Part shown: piece after piece, positions 54,061-63,172 of the stretch
Position numbering within the stretch: position 1 is the first letter of the stretch
Layout of the letters: the number at the start of each line of letters is the position of its first letter
NCBI GenBank assembly: GCA_044375105.1
Contig: JBILNK010000003.1
Span: 1 to 64,000, forward strand
DNA length: 64,000 nt
Source: JBIKLM01 sp044375105
Lineage (GTDB): Bacteria > Planctomycetota > UBA1135 > GCA-002686595
Reading direction: 5' to 3'
Program-made: the position numbers and the translations under genes
Notes under the pieces: generated by a model
What the model saw: the letters and a program-made list of their open reading frames with translations, nothing else
What the model was told of the DNA's origin: nothing
The model's database searches: none

Positions 54061-56919
54061 ATGCCCACCCATCAATTGGCAGTCGCCCCCTTGGCCCCCG
54101 CCGACCTGGACCTCCTCGAGCGCATCGCCGACCGCGCCTTCGCCCAGATGATCGCGATGATCCACATCGCGAACACGCGCAAGGACAAGCGCCCCGGCGA
54201 CCCCAAGGTCGGCGGCCACCCGGCCGCCTGCGCAAGCTGCTTCCACATCCTCGGGGCCCTGCACCTGGTGGTGCGCCAGCCCCAGGACTTCGTGGCCTGC
54301 AAGCCCCACGCCTCGCCGGTCGACCACGCCTACCACCACCTGCTGGGCCTGTTCCGGCGCGAGGACGGCACCTGGCTAACCGAGGCCGACGCCGAGGGCG
54401 TGATGACGCGCCTGCGCAAGTTCCCCGAGCGCGGCGCCGCGGACGTGTTCCAGAGCTACCACGCCAAGAGCGACGCCGACTCGTTCCACTTCCTGCCCTC
54501 GGGCACGGTCGGCATCCCGCCGGTCAATTCGGTGTTCCTGGCCCTCGGCCACCGCTACGCCGAGGACCACGGCTACGAGGTGCCCAAAAAGGCCCATTTC
54601 TGGTCGCTGATCGGCGACAGCGAGTTCCGCGAGGGCTCGCTGTTCGAGGCCATGCCGGAGGCCGCCGAGCGCGAGCTCGGCAACGTGACCTGGATCATCG
54701 ACTACAACCGCCAGAACCTCGACGGCACGCGCAACCCCAACGAGGCCGCCCTGGGGGCCAAGGACAACGACCGCATCGAGCGCACGGCCCTGGCCAACGG
54801 CTGGAAGGTGATCCAGCTGCGCCACGGCCGGCGCCGCCTGGCGGCCTTCGCCGAGCCGGGCGGCAGCGCCCTGCAGGAGGTGATCGAAAAGGAGCTGACC
54901 GACAGCGAGTTCCAATGGCTGCTGTATCGCAAGGACGGCGCCGAAGCGCGCCAATTCCTGATCGCGCGCAAGCCGGCCGCAAGGCGTCTGCTCGAGTCGC
55001 TCTCGGACGAGGAATTGTTGGCCGTGTTGTTCGACCTCGGCGGCCACGACATGGAACTGCTGACGCAGGCGCTCGAGGCCTCGCGCGGCGATGAAAAGGT
55101 GCCCTACCTGCTGATCGTGCACACGCTCAAGGGCTTCGGCCTGGAGTGCGCCGCGGACCCGGCCAACCACTCGACCCTGCCCAGCGAGGCCGAGGTGCGC
55201 GCCATCCTCGAGCGCAACGGCCTGAGCCTCGAGCGGCCCTTTGCCCGCTTCGACCCGCAGAGCCCCGAGGGGCGCTTCCTGGCCCAGCGCGGCGAGCGCT
55301 TCCGCCAGGGCCAGGACGAGCTGCTCGACCTGCGCCGCAAGAACCGCGACAGCGCGCGCCAGCGCCTGGAGGATGCCGGTGGCCTGCCGGCCAACCTGGC
55401 CCTCGACATGTCGAATTTCCCGCTGGTGCACACCCAGCAGATGTGGGGTCAGGTGGCCGCCAAGCTGATCCGCATCGGCACCCACGGCGAGGGCGGCGAC
55501 CCGATCGGGGGCGGCGGCGCCGACAAGCCGCTCTCGGACTTCGAGCAGCGCTGGCGCCCGGCGGCCGAGTGGTTCCTGACGCTCTCGCCGGACGTGGGCA
55601 CCTCGACCAACATCGCGCCCACGATGAACGCGCGCATCTACGGCCCCGCGGACGCCCAGCGCCCGATGCCGCGCTTCGAAGCGCGCCATCCCGAGCTGAT
55701 CGCCTCCGAAAAGCGGCACGCGCACCACCTGCGCTTCGAGATCGCCGAGGCCAACGCCATGAGCGCACTCGGCTCCCTGGGCAAGCTCGGCGACTACCTG
55801 GGCCTGCCCTTCGTGCCGGTGATGACGGTCTACGACTTCTTCATCAAGCGCGCCCTCGACCAGCTCTACTACAACCTCTACTGGGGCAGCGAATTCATCC
55901 TGATCGGCACCCCCTCCGGGGCCACGCTCTCGCCCGAGGGCGCCCAGCACTCCTGGAAGAGCGACATCCAGATCCCGAACCTGGTCACCTGGGAGCCGTT
56001 CTTCGCCGTCGAGCTGGAGTGGATCCTGTGCGACGCGATCGCACGGCAGATGGAGGAGCGCAACCAGGGCCGCAGCGGCGTGCTGGTGCGCTGCGTCACG
56101 CGCGCCATGGGCCAAAAGCCCCTGCTCGAGCTCTTGCGCACCCAAGCGCGCCACAAGGCGGCGCTGCCCGCCGGCGTCAGCCTGGCGCCCAAAGGGGCGA
56201 GCTGGCCGGGCGCCAGCGACGAGTCCAGCCTGGCGGCGAAGCCCGACGCGGAGATCCTCGAAACCGTCCGTCGCGATTGCCTGGCCGGGGCCTACACGCT
56301 GATCGACTGGCAGGGCTACCAGGGCTACGAGCCCGGCGACAACGTCGTGCACCTGTTCTCGATGGGCTCGCCTACCACCGAGGCGATCGAGGCCAGCAAG
56401 GCGCTGCTCGAGCTCGGCATCTTCGCCAACCTGCACGTGGTCAGCTCGCCCGAGCTATTGCTCGGCATCCTGGGCGAAAAGGACGGCTATCGCCAGCTGC
56501 GCGAGGGCCTGGGCGTGACCGGCGACCTGCAGCTCGTCCCCGCGGCGCTGCCCGCGGGCGGCGCCGGCGCCGAAGCGGACTGGATCGGCGTCTCCGGCCG
56601 GCGCGTGCCGATCGTGGCGATCCTGGACGGCGAGCCGGGCCTGCTCGACAACATCGGCTCGGTCGTGGGCGTCAAGCAGGTCACCCTGGCGACGCGGCGC
56701 TTCTCAAAATGCGGCCGGCCCGATCAGGTCTATGCCTACCACGGCCTGGACGCCAAATCGATCGTCGAAGCCGCCGGCCGCGTGCTGGCCGAAACCGCCC
56801 TCGAGTCCTTGCAGCTCTCCCGCGGCCTGCTCGCCGCCCTGGCCGGCCGCGCGCCGGAGCAACGCCCCCACTGGCGCGAGCTGTGGCCCGGCGCCAGCGA
56901 GTCTGCCGGCGCCCATTGA
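54061..56919 (+). CDS. aceE: Pyruvate dehydrogenase E1 component, AceE type
   Basis: The thiamine-diphosphate E1 subunit that decarboxylates pyruvate and passes acetyl groups to E2. The 952-residue single-chain form matches the homodimeric AceE layout, somewhat longer than the usual 890 or so. The N-terminal part contains ANTRKDKRPGDPKVGGHPAA and the thiamine site GDSEFREGSLFEAMPEAAER with IIDYNRQNLDGTRNP (about residues 183-225). The second half has PLVHTQQMWGQ, IAEANAMSALGSLGKLGDYL and ILIGTPSGATLSPEGAQHSW. E2 and E3 genes are not in the window. A structured repeat (copy 2) begins right after the stop. The specific acceptor is inferred from family. Confidence 0.85.
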   Translation: MPTHQLAVAPLAPADLDLLERIADRAFAQMIAMIHIANTRKDKRPGDPKVGGHPAACASCFHILGALHLVVRQPQDFVACKPHASPVDHAYHHLLGLFRREDGTWLTEADAEGVMTRLRKFPERGAADVFQSYHAKSDADSFHFLPSGTVGIPPVNSVFLALGHRYAEDHGYEVPKKAHFWSLIGDSEFREGSLFEAMPEAAERELGNVTWIIDYNRQNLDGTRNPNEAALGAKDNDRIERTALANGWKVIQLRHGRRRLAAFAEPGGSALQEVIEKELTDSEFQWLLYRKDGAEARQFLIARKPAARRLLESLSDEELLAVLFDLGGHDMELLTQALEASRGDEKVPYLLIVHTLKGFGLECAADPANHSTLPSEAEVRAILERNGLSLERPFARFDPQSPEGRFLAQRGERFRQGQDELLDLRRKNRDSARQRLEDAGGLPANLALDMSNFPLVHTQQMWGQVAAKLIRIGTHGEGGDPIGGGGADKPLSDFEQRWRPAAEWFLTLSPDVGTSTNIAPTMNARIYGPADAQRPMPRFEARHPELIASEKRHAHHLRFEIAEANAMSALGSLGKLGDYLGLPFVPVMTVYDFFIKRALDQLYYNLYWGSEFILIGTPSGATLSPEGAQHSWKSDIQIPNLVTWEPFFAVELEWILCDAIARQMEERNQGRSGVLVRCVTRAMGQKPLLELLRTQARHKAALPAGVSLAPKGASWPGASDESSLAAKPDAEILETVRRDCLAGAYTLIDWQGYQGYEPGDNVVHLFSMGSPTTEAIEASKALLELGIFANLHVVSSPELLLGILGEKDGYRQLREGLGVTGDLQLVPAALPAGGAGAEADWIGVSGRRVPIVAILDGEPGLLDNIGSVVGVKQVTLATRRFSKCGRPDQVYAYHGLDAKSIVEAAGRVLAETALESLQLSRGLLAALAGRAPEQRPHWRELWPGASESAGAH

Positions 56920-56924
56920 TGACG

Positions 56925-57011
56925 GGCTGAAGACAATCGACTCGGGCTGCGCCCGAGCAGTCAGACCAGCCCGTCAACATGCCTTTGGGCCGCCATCCGG
57001 CGGCCGCAGAG
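56925..57011 (+). repeat. Structured intergenic repeat, copy 2
   Basis: The clearest copy. An outer 9-bp stem GACGGGCTG / CAGCCCGTC (56921-56929 with 56967-56975) encloses the hairpin CGGGC-TGC-GCCCG (56943-56955). ACT / AGT pairs extend this hairpin. The second hairpin GGCCGCC-ATCC-GGCGGCC (56988-57005) is extended by GCCTTT / AGAGGC. The element starts two bases after the aceE stop codon. It shares 66 of 87 aligned positions with copy 1. Confidence 0.65.
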
Positions 57012-57202
57012 GCTGGCAAGCAATCGTCTCGGGCTGCGGCTTCGGCGGCCGCGCCTCGAAGCCTGCGAAGCGCCGGCTGCGGCCCGCGCGCATGCCTGTT
57101 CGCGGGGCCCGCACCAAATCCAGGGCCTGCGACCCCTCCAGGAGCCAGAGGCCTCTCCGCGCAGCTGGACAGGAGGCCGCGTGCAGGGCCCGTCGTCGGC
57201 CG

Positions 57203-57892
57203 ATGCCGAGCGGTTACTGTCAGGCCTCCCAAGTCCCCACCGCGCCCGCCTTGAGCCAGCCCCCGCCCGCCGACGCGCCCCTGCCGGGGCTCCCCCACCA
57301 GCCGGAATGGTCGAGCTCGGCGCCGCCCCCGGCTCGGCGCGCGCCGGGTGACCCGCCGCCCTTTACGCCCTTCCAGCGGCTGGCCAGCACCCAGATCTAC
57401 GACTCGCGCTGGTGCGGCCTGCGCCGGGATTGGATCCGGTTGCCGGACGGTCGCGAGCAGGACTACCACGTGTTCGAGGTCACCAACGCCGTGGCCGTGG
57501 TGCCCCTGACCGAGGCGGGCGAGGTGTTGATGCTCTGGCAATACCGTTACACCCACGGCCGCAGCCACTGGGAAATCCCCGCGGGCCGCATCCACGCCGA
57601 GGAGCCTCCCGCCGAAGCCGCGCGGCGCGAGTTGCTCGAGGAGACCGGCCACCGGGCCGCGTCGATCGAGCCCCTGCCGGGCTTCTTCCCAACCAACGGC
57701 ATCAGCGCCCACTACGCGCACCTCTATCTGGCGCGCGGCTGCCAGCGGGTGGCCGAGCTGGCCCTCGATCCCTCCGAGCAACTCAGCGTGCGGGCCGTGC
57801 CCCGCGCCGAGGTCGAGCGCCGCCTGCGCGCCGGCGAATTCGCCGATGGTTTCACGGCCCTGGCCCTGTTCTACGCCTTCACGGCCTTGTGA
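57203..57892 (+). CDS. Nudix hydrolase, ADP-ribose pyrophosphatase-like
   Basis: 229 residues from the ATG at 57203; a TTG at about 57251 would remove part of a Pro-rich leader. The Nudix box GRIHAEEPPAEAARRELLEETGH fits Gx5Ex7REUxEExGU and lies at about residues 131-153. The upstream DYHVFEVTNAVAVVPLTEAG and the downstream GFFPTNGISAHYAHLYLARG resemble the NudF/ADP-ribose pyrophosphatase group, so the substrate may be ADP-ribose or another nucleotide sugar. The Pro-rich N-terminal 50 residues are not conserved in the family. Convergent with the gene at 57964. Confidence 0.82.
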   Translation: MPSGYCQASQVPTAPALSQPPPADAPLPGLPHQPEWSSSAPPPARRAPGDPPPFTPFQRLASTQIYDSRWCGLRRDWIRLPDGREQDYHVFEVTNAVAVVPLTEAGEVLMLWQYRYTHGRSHWEIPAGRIHAEEPPAEAARRELLEETGHRAASIEPLPGFFPTNGISAHYAHLYLARGCQRVAELALDPSEQLSVRAVPRAEVERRLRAGEFADGFTALALFYAFTAL

Positions 57893-57963
57893 CCCTCGGG
57901 CAATCGAGCGGACGATCCCCGAAGGCTTGGATCCCGGCCAGCCCTCCAGCCCGTTCCCGCGGT

Positions 57964-59802
57964 TCAGCGCAATCGGTAGAGCTCGAGCCTGGGGCCGGGG
58001 CGTTCGAGCTGCCAGAGGCTGCGCAGCGGGAAACTCAATTCGGTCGGCAGGCGGGCCTCGTCCGGCGCTCCGGCGCGGCCCGGGTCGAGGGTCCACAGGG
58101 CGGATCCCTCGGGCAGCGCCAGGGGCGCCAGGCGGGGCGCCGGCTGGCCCGCATGGGGCCCGGAAGCGAGCGGCTCCGCGGGCGCCGTGTCCACCAGCAG
58201 CGGCCCATGGCCATCGCGGGGATCCCGATCGACCAGCAGCAGGTGGGTGACCCCCTCGGCGGCCAGCAGTCGGGCCGGATCGGGATCCAGGGCGCGCGCG
58301 TTGGGCGCCAGCTCGACCGTGCGCTGGCGCTCGTCGAAGCGATAGACGTCCTCGAGCGGCAGCACCGACAGCCCCCCGCTCGCGACTCCGGCGCGCAAGA
58401 GCTCGAGGCGATGGCGCTCGCGGGAGCCGAGCTCGCGCAGCTCGGCCAGGCGCTCCAGGCTGGCCAGGTCCAGGTCCGGCAGCGGCCCGTAGCGGTCGAT
58501 CGCCACGCGGCTGCCGGCCGGCAGCTCCGCCAGGCGGCGCTCGGCCAGGGCGCGCGTGTCGGGTTGGATCAGCACGTGCACGAAGCGCGCGGCCTGCACC
58601 AGCGGCAGCAGCAAACACAGCAGCGCCGCGGCGCGCCAGGCGCCGCCCTTCTCGAAGCCGCGCTCGAGCAAGAGCCCGGCCGGCAGGCACAGGAGCGCCC
58701 CCACCGGCAGGATGTAGCGCACGTGGTCGTTCTGGTTGGTGAAGAACACGGCCGCCCAGAAGGCTAGGAAGCAGAGCGCCGGCCACAGGCTGCGCCGCCG
58801 CACGGCCAGCCACAGGCCCGCCAGCCCCAGCACGGCGATCAGCGGGTCGTAGCCCAGCAGGGCCCAAGAAAGCCGCAGGACCGACTCGAAACGCAGCTGT
58901 GGCACGAAGCCCTGCCCGCCGACTCGGATGGCTCCGTCGATCTCGCCGCCCGGCAGCTCCGCGCCGGCCACCGCCTCGCTGGGCGTCGGGCCATAGCGCA
59001 GCAGGTAGGGATGCCCGATGCCGATCCCCACCACGGCGAAGGCGAGCAGCGCCAGCAGGCCGATCGTCAGGCGCCGCGAAAGGGCCGCAGAGCCCCGCCA
59101 AGGCCAGGGCATCAGGAGCCAGGCCAAGGCCGTCAGCAGGGCGAAGGGCAGCCCGGCCTGGTGGATCGCGAAGGCCAGGCCCGCGGCGGCGCCGGAGGCC
59201 ACCAACCAGGGTCCCCGGCGGCGCGGATCCTCCGGCGCGGCCGCAGCGGCGCGAGTTGCGCAGGTGGCGCACAGCAGCAGCGCGCTGACCAGCGGGCCCC
59301 AGGGGCGCTCTTGGACCGAGAAGTGGATGTGCAGGAGCCCGGTGGCCATCAGCGCGCCGGCGAACCAGGCGCCCGTGCGAAAGCCCGCGGCGCGCGCCAG
59401 GGCGTAGGCACACAGCGGCGCCAAGGCGGAGAGCAGCGCCACCAGGACCCGCGCCAGGAAATGCATGCGGCCCGGGGCTTCGAGCACCTGGGCCTGGAAC
59501 TCCCCGGGCCCGGCGAAGCGCCCGCTCAAGCGGCCCGCGGCGTATTCCCCCGCGAAGACCGGCAGCAGCAGGTACGGCAGCAGGTTCGGATAGGTCGAGT
59601 ACTTGCCGACCGGCGGGATCGGGTCGCGGTCCTTGGCCATGCCCAGGGCCGCGCGCACGATGTGGGTGTCGGGCACGTAGTTGCGCGGCAGGCCGTGGCC
59701 GAGCGGCATCAGGCGCGGCGCCAGGGACAGGGCGAGCAGCAGCAGCAGGGCCACCCAGGGCCGGCGCCGTCGCACGGCGGAGGCGGGCTCCGCGGCGCTC
59801 AT
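57964..59802 (-). CDS. Multi-spanning membrane glycosyltransferase-like protein (GT39/ArnT type)
   Basis: 612 residues from the ATG at 59802, overlapping the DUF4340 stop (ATGA). About a dozen hydrophobic segments run through the first 420 residues (for example WVALLLLLALSLAPRLMPLG, FLARVLVALLSALAPLCAYA, LLPVGALLCLPAGLLL), followed by a hydrophilic domain of about 190 residues. NYVPDTHIVRAALGMAKDRD near the N-terminus holds the acidic pair expected for dolichyl-phosphate-mannose-type glycosyltransferases of the GT-C fold. The donor and acceptor are not known. The C-terminal extracytoplasmic domain is large. Confidence 0.72.
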   Translation of the reverse strand: MSAAEPASAVRRRRPWVALLLLLALSLAPRLMPLGHGLPRNYVPDTHIVRAALGMAKDRDPIPPVGKYSTYPNLLPYLLLPVFAGEYAAGRLSGRFAGPGEFQAQVLEAPGRMHFLARVLVALLSALAPLCAYALARAAGFRTGAWFAGALMATGLLHIHFSVQERPWGPLVSALLLCATCATRAAAAAPEDPRRRGPWLVASGAAAGLAFAIHQAGLPFALLTALAWLLMPWPWRGSAALSRRLTIGLLALLAFAVVGIGIGHPYLLRYGPTPSEAVAGAELPGGEIDGAIRVGGQGFVPQLRFESVLRLSWALLGYDPLIAVLGLAGLWLAVRRRSLWPALCFLAFWAAVFFTNQNDHVRYILPVGALLCLPAGLLLERGFEKGGAWRAAALLCLLLPLVQAARFVHVLIQPDTRALAERRLAELPAGSRVAIDRYGPLPDLDLASLERLAELRELGSRERHRLELLRAGVASGGLSVLPLEDVYRFDERQRTVELAPNARALDPDPARLLAAEGVTHLLLVDRDPRDGHGPLLVDTAPAEPLASGPHAGQPAPRLAPLALPEGSALWTLDPGRAGAPDEARLPTELSFPLRSLWQLERPGPRLELYRLR

Positions 59803-60776
59803 CGGGCGCCCTCCAGGGCCCCGAGCAGACGCTCGAGGGCCCCGCCGGGCCCGAGCCAATCGATCAGCGCCTGGCGCGGCAGGCTGCCGATCCAGCGCGG
59901 CGACCAGTCGCTGCGCCGCACGCGCACGGGATCCTGTGGACCGGCGCCCGCGGCCGGCGGCAAGGCCTCGAACTCGAGCACGATGCGCGGCTCGCCGGCG
60001 CGCCCGAAGGCCAGGCTCAGGCCGCTCTCGAAGGCCCCCTCGCTCGCCCCCGCGAGCTTGAGATCGGCGAGGTACAGGGCCTCGAGGGCCACCAGCAGCG
60101 CCTCGACCGAGGGGCGCGGCAGCAGAGCCCCGTCGTTGCTTTGGAATTGGCCGCGCGCATCCCGCTGGATGACCAGCTCGACGGGCGCGCCGAGGGCGCT
60201 GCCCCGCAGTTCGAGCCGCTCGAGCTCCGCCGCCGGCACCGACAGCAAGCGCCCGTCCCAATAAGCGCGCGGCTCGAGCGCGAGCGGCGCCAGGCCCGGC
60301 GCCCCGTAGACCGCGGGGTCCCCGGCCCGGCGCACGTACACCCCCGCGCCGCCGCGCGCCGGGCCGCGGCCCGCCGGCTGGCCCACTTCGAGCTCGGCCA
60401 GCGGCGCGCCCGCCGCGTCCGTGCAGGCCAGGCGCAGGGCCCGCCCCGCGCTCAATCCGAACGGCTCGAGATCCGCGCCGCTGCCGACCCGGTCCAGATC
60501 GGTCAGCCGGGCCAGCGCCTCGATCGGCCCCGCGATGGCGCTTGGGAGCACCGGAAAATCCTCCAGCGACGGCAGCACGAAGCCCTTGGGACCGCGCACG
60601 ATTTCGAGCTCAACCCCGCCCCCGCTCAGCCTGAGCCCGTGCAGCGCCTCCAGCGAGAGGCCCGGGAACAGCGGCGCCCCGGAGCCTTCCTCCGCAGCCG
60701 GCTGGAGGGCCAGCTCGAGCCCCACGGCCGCCAGGAGGGCGACCCCGAGCAGGGCATTGAACGTGCGCAGTTTCAT
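59799..60776 (-). CDS. DUF4340-like protein
   Basis: 325 residues with one N-terminal membrane segment (FNALLGVALLAAVGLELAL) and a large extracytoplasmic part. The latter looks like repeated beta units, with FPGLSLEALHGLRLSGGGVE, YVRRAGDPAVYGAPGLAPLA and DWSPRWIGSLPRQALIDWL. The pattern of short Ala/Leu-rich elements and the size match DUF4340 proteins, often found near gliding-type ABC systems, none of which is here. Function unknown. It precedes and overlaps the membrane glycosyltransferase gene, suggesting a joint role. Confidence 0.65.
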   Translation of the reverse strand: MKLRTFNALLGVALLAAVGLELALQPAAEEGSGAPLFPGLSLEALHGLRLSGGGVELEIVRGPKGFVLPSLEDFPVLPSAIAGPIEALARLTDLDRVGSGADLEPFGLSAGRALRLACTDAAGAPLAELEVGQPAGRGPARGGAGVYVRRAGDPAVYGAPGLAPLALEPRAYWDGRLLSVPAAELERLELRGSALGAPVELVIQRDARGQFQSNDGALLPRPSVEALLVALEALYLADLKLAGASEGAFESGLSLAFGRAGEPRIVLEFEALPPAAGAGPQDPVRVRRSDWSPRWIGSLPRQALIDWLGPGGALERLLGALEGAR

Positions 60777-60959
60777 CGCCGAGGAGCCTAGCAGGCGCGC
60801 CGCGCCCGAGGGCCATGGCCGCTGCCTGTGGACGCCCCGACGCTCCCAGCCACACCGACCTCGCCGCTCGGGCCCCGGGTCCGCGGCGCCTGGAGCGTCC
60901 GCGGCTTCCCGGCGGCCACATTCCGCGCCGCTTCGTGCGAACGCCGGTTTCCAGCAGCT

Positions 60960-61155
60960 GCCGGAGGGACCGCGCCTCGATGATCTCGGCGTGCTTTAGA
61001 GCTGAATGAGCCTTCCCTTTCCTGCCGTCCACCGCCCCACATCGCTGCCGACGTTGGTGGTACCGGACTGCCCCTTCGCTCACCCCCAGTTGGCGAGCGA
61101 TCGCCCTCGCGGGCGCCTTCTTCTCGGTCGGCACTCAAATCGTCACGATTTCCTC
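60960..61155 (-). pseudogene. Remnant of a helix-turn-helix transposase (IS21-like N-terminus)
   Basis: The minus strand reads EEIVTI, then a TGA (61137-61135), then ARAIARQLGVSEGAVRYHQR and GRKGKAHSALKHAEIIEA. This is the start of an IS21-type (IstA-like) or related transposase with an N-terminal helix-turn-helix. The in-frame TGA and the loss of similarity after about 60 residues show it is a fragment. The family call is by pattern only. Confidence 0.5.
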
Positions 61156-61566
61156 TCAGGTCAGAGCCGCCATCCGGCCGGTTGGCCGCCCCCCCCCAGG
61201 TCAGGGCACACACCATTATCAGGCGAAAATCAGGGTTTACCCGGATTCGTAAGGGTTCCTGTCCCCTAAGCGCTCAGATTCCACGTACCCTGACAGCCCG
61301 AGGCCCACGATTGGATCAAGTCCTTGTGGGAGCTGGAGTTAGCCGCGATCGAAGCCCGCATCCAGGATTCCCGGGAAGGCGGCGGCTGAGGTCTTACACA
61401 ACTCTTACACGAAAGTGCACCATAGCACGGTTTCCGATGGCAGGATTGTACAGCACAGTTTGAAAGTGCTTGAGCCTCGACGAAGTGCTTCTTTCCCTGC
61501 CTATCGGATGAGCAGAAAGTACACGTTCAGCCCTAGCACAAGACTTCATCAACAACTTCTGTTCAT

Positions 61567-61575
61567 TGTTCCGAA
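61567..61575. repeat. Left 9-bp target-site duplication of the insertion sequence
   Basis: TGTTCCGAA lies immediately left of the element. The same nine bases occur immediately right of it at 62995-63003. Confidence 0.75.
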
Positions 61576-62994
61576 GAGGTTGTCCGTACCTGTGTGAGAT
61601 TTGAACGGGGGCTCATCCCCTTGGTAGGAAGGGGTTTACGACGACACCACCTACCCGAGAACGAGCCCCACATGAAGAAGCGTAACCGAACGAACCGTCC
61701 CCGTCAGCCCCGAGTCCGCCGTTCCCAGAGGGAAGGGGCGGGCAGCTGCCTTGGCGGAGGCCCTGGCCTTGGGTCCCAGCTTCGGGCCCTGCTGCTCGAT
61801 GAGCTTCGGGTGTCGTTGGCCCAGACCGCCCGGCAGCTGGTCGAGGACGAGGTCACCCAGCTGGTGGTCGATCCGTGTTCCAGGAAGAGCGACAGCCCGC
61901 TGCGCCGCGGTGGCCGCTGCCGTTCCAAGATCTTCCTGGACGGAGAGCCCATGCACCTCGAGCGGACCCGGGTTCGGGACATGCTGGCGGGGCGTGAACA
62001 CGGTCTCGAGACCGTGAAGGCGCTCACCAGCCGGGACGCGTTGGACCAGGACGTGCGTCGCCTGCTGATCCGGGGGGGCAGCACTCGCAACTACGATCCG
62101 GCCTTGGGGGTGCTTGCGGATGGCCTTGGCTTCAAGCGGACTGCGGTCAGCAGCGCATTCCAGCGTGCAGCCCAGAAGGACCTGGACGCAATCAACGGCC
62201 GTTCCTTGGCGGAATGGCGGTTCGCGGTCATCTTCATCGATGGTCTCCACTTCGCCGACACGGTCTGCCTGGTGGCCGTGGGGCTTACCGTGGACGGCCG
62301 CAAGCACATTCTCGGCGGACGGGAAGGTGCCACAGAGAACTCGACGGTGGTGACCGATTTTCTGGCAAGCCTCGAAGACCGGGGTCTGTCGACGACGTCC
62401 CGGGTGCTCTTCGTCCTCGATGGCTCGAAGGCGCTCAGGCGAGCCGTGCTCAAGTCCTACGGGAAACGAGCCCTGATCCAGCGATGCCTGCTGCACAAGG
62501 AGCGGAACATCCTCGACTACCTGCCCAAGACCATGCACGCCGAAGTGCGTCGGCGGCTGCGCGCAGCCTTGGGGCTCAAGGATGCGGAGAAGGCCAAGGA
62601 ATCGCTGGTCGGGGTCCAGAACTGGCTTCGCAGCATCAGCGACTCGGCAGCGGACAGCCTCAAGGAGGGCTTGGAGGAGTGCCTGACGGTTCACCGCCTG
62701 GGCGTCACAGGGCCGCTCCGCAAGACCCTGCAGACGACCAATCCGATCGAGTCCGCCTTCGACTTCGTGCGAACACTGACCAATCGAGTCAAGCGCTGGA
62801 CCGGCTCCTCGATGATCCTCCGCTGGGTCGGTACCGGCCTCACCAAGGCCGAGCAGCAATTCCGCCGCGTCAAAGGCCATGCAGGCCTGCCGGGCCTAGT
62901 CGCTGCCTTGGAAGACACTGGCGCAAGCCTCAATCAATCCGTAGCCTGACCCCTCCTCCCCCGCGCGAATCCAACAAGGCCAAGGACATCCTCG
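61576..62994 (+). mobile_element. IS256-family insertion sequence, apparently complete
   Basis: Flanked by perfect 9-bp direct repeats TGTTCCGAA, within the usual 8-9 bp duplication of IS256. The ends are imperfect inverted repeats: GAGGTTGTCCGT (61576-61587) on the left, and on the right GAGGATGTCCTT in reverse complement (62982-62993). It is about 1.42 kb with one intact transposase gene. Intact duplications and an undamaged gene suggest recent insertion. Confidence 0.8.
61672..62949 (+). CDS. IS256-family (mutator-type) transposase
   Basis: 425 residues from the ATG at 61672, with a basic leader. The DDE-type catalytic triad fits the mutator superfamily: Asp in FIDGLHFADTVCLVAVGL, Asp in VLFVLDGSKALRRAVL and Glu in TTNPIESAFDFVRT. 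RCLLHKERNILDYLPKTMH, between the second Asp and the Glu, is the family's conserved CxxH-type segment. The C-terminal part RVKRWTGSSMILRWVGTGLT is also typical. No internal stop or frameshift is visible, so the enzyme may be functional. Confidence 0.93.
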   Translation: MKKRNRTNRPRQPRVRRSQREGAGSCLGGGPGLGSQLRALLLDELRVSLAQTARQLVEDEVTQLVVDPCSRKSDSPLRRGGRCRSKIFLDGEPMHLERTRVRDMLAGREHGLETVKALTSRDALDQDVRRLLIRGGSTRNYDPALGVLADGLGFKRTAVSSAFQRAAQKDLDAINGRSLAEWRFAVIFIDGLHFADTVCLVAVGLTVDGRKHILGGREGATENSTVVTDFLASLEDRGLSTTSRVLFVLDGSKALRRAVLKSYGKRALIQRCLLHKERNILDYLPKTMHAEVRRRLRAALGLKDAEKAKESLVGVQNWLRSISDSAADSLKEGLEECLTVHRLGVTGPLRKTLQTTNPIESAFDFVRTLTNRVKRWTGSSMILRWVGTGLTKAEQQFRRVKGHAGLPGLVAALEDTGASLNQSVA

Positions 62995-63003
62995 TGTTCC
63001 GAA
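62995..63003. repeat. Right 9-bp target-site duplication of the insertion sequence
   Basis: TGTTCCGAA, identical to the nine bases on the left side of the element. Confidence 0.75.
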
Positions 63004-63143
63004 CAGACTTCGCCCCACCTCCCACCCCTACACCAAGCCCCCGAGATCCATGGTTGCTAGCAGCAGTGTCCTTTTCCTCACTGTTACCGGCGAAATAACC
63101 GGGTGGCCGCTGGCGCGAACTTTTACTGAGCAGTCGCCTGATC

Positions 63144-63171
63144 AGCGCCTCTACAATAGCGCCTCTACAAT
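63144..63171 (+). repeat. 14-bp perfect tandem duplication at a gene start
   Basis: AGCGCCTCTACAAT occurs twice in a row (63144-63157 and 63158-63171) and ends two bases before the ATG at 63173. Each unit carries TACAAT, close to a -10 promoter box, so duplication may have created a second promoter or changed the leader. Confidence 0.7.
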
Positions 63172-63172
63172 A

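Larger units (their letters stand above)
60777..61575. other. Accessory edge region with transposase relics and lower GC
   Basis: From about 61150 the base composition falls and the sequence no longer looks like the dense housekeeping part. It contains a truncated transposase fragment (60960-61155, minus). A short open stretch reading WIKSLWELELAAIEARIQDS with a stop at 61389 may be the end of another broken gene on the plus strand. No complete gene was found until the insertion sequence. Confidence 0.55.

Noticed and set aside
57030..57095. A GGGCTGCGGC-containing stretch after repeat copy 2 as another repeat
   Set aside because: Only about 10 nt match and the pairing partners are missing.
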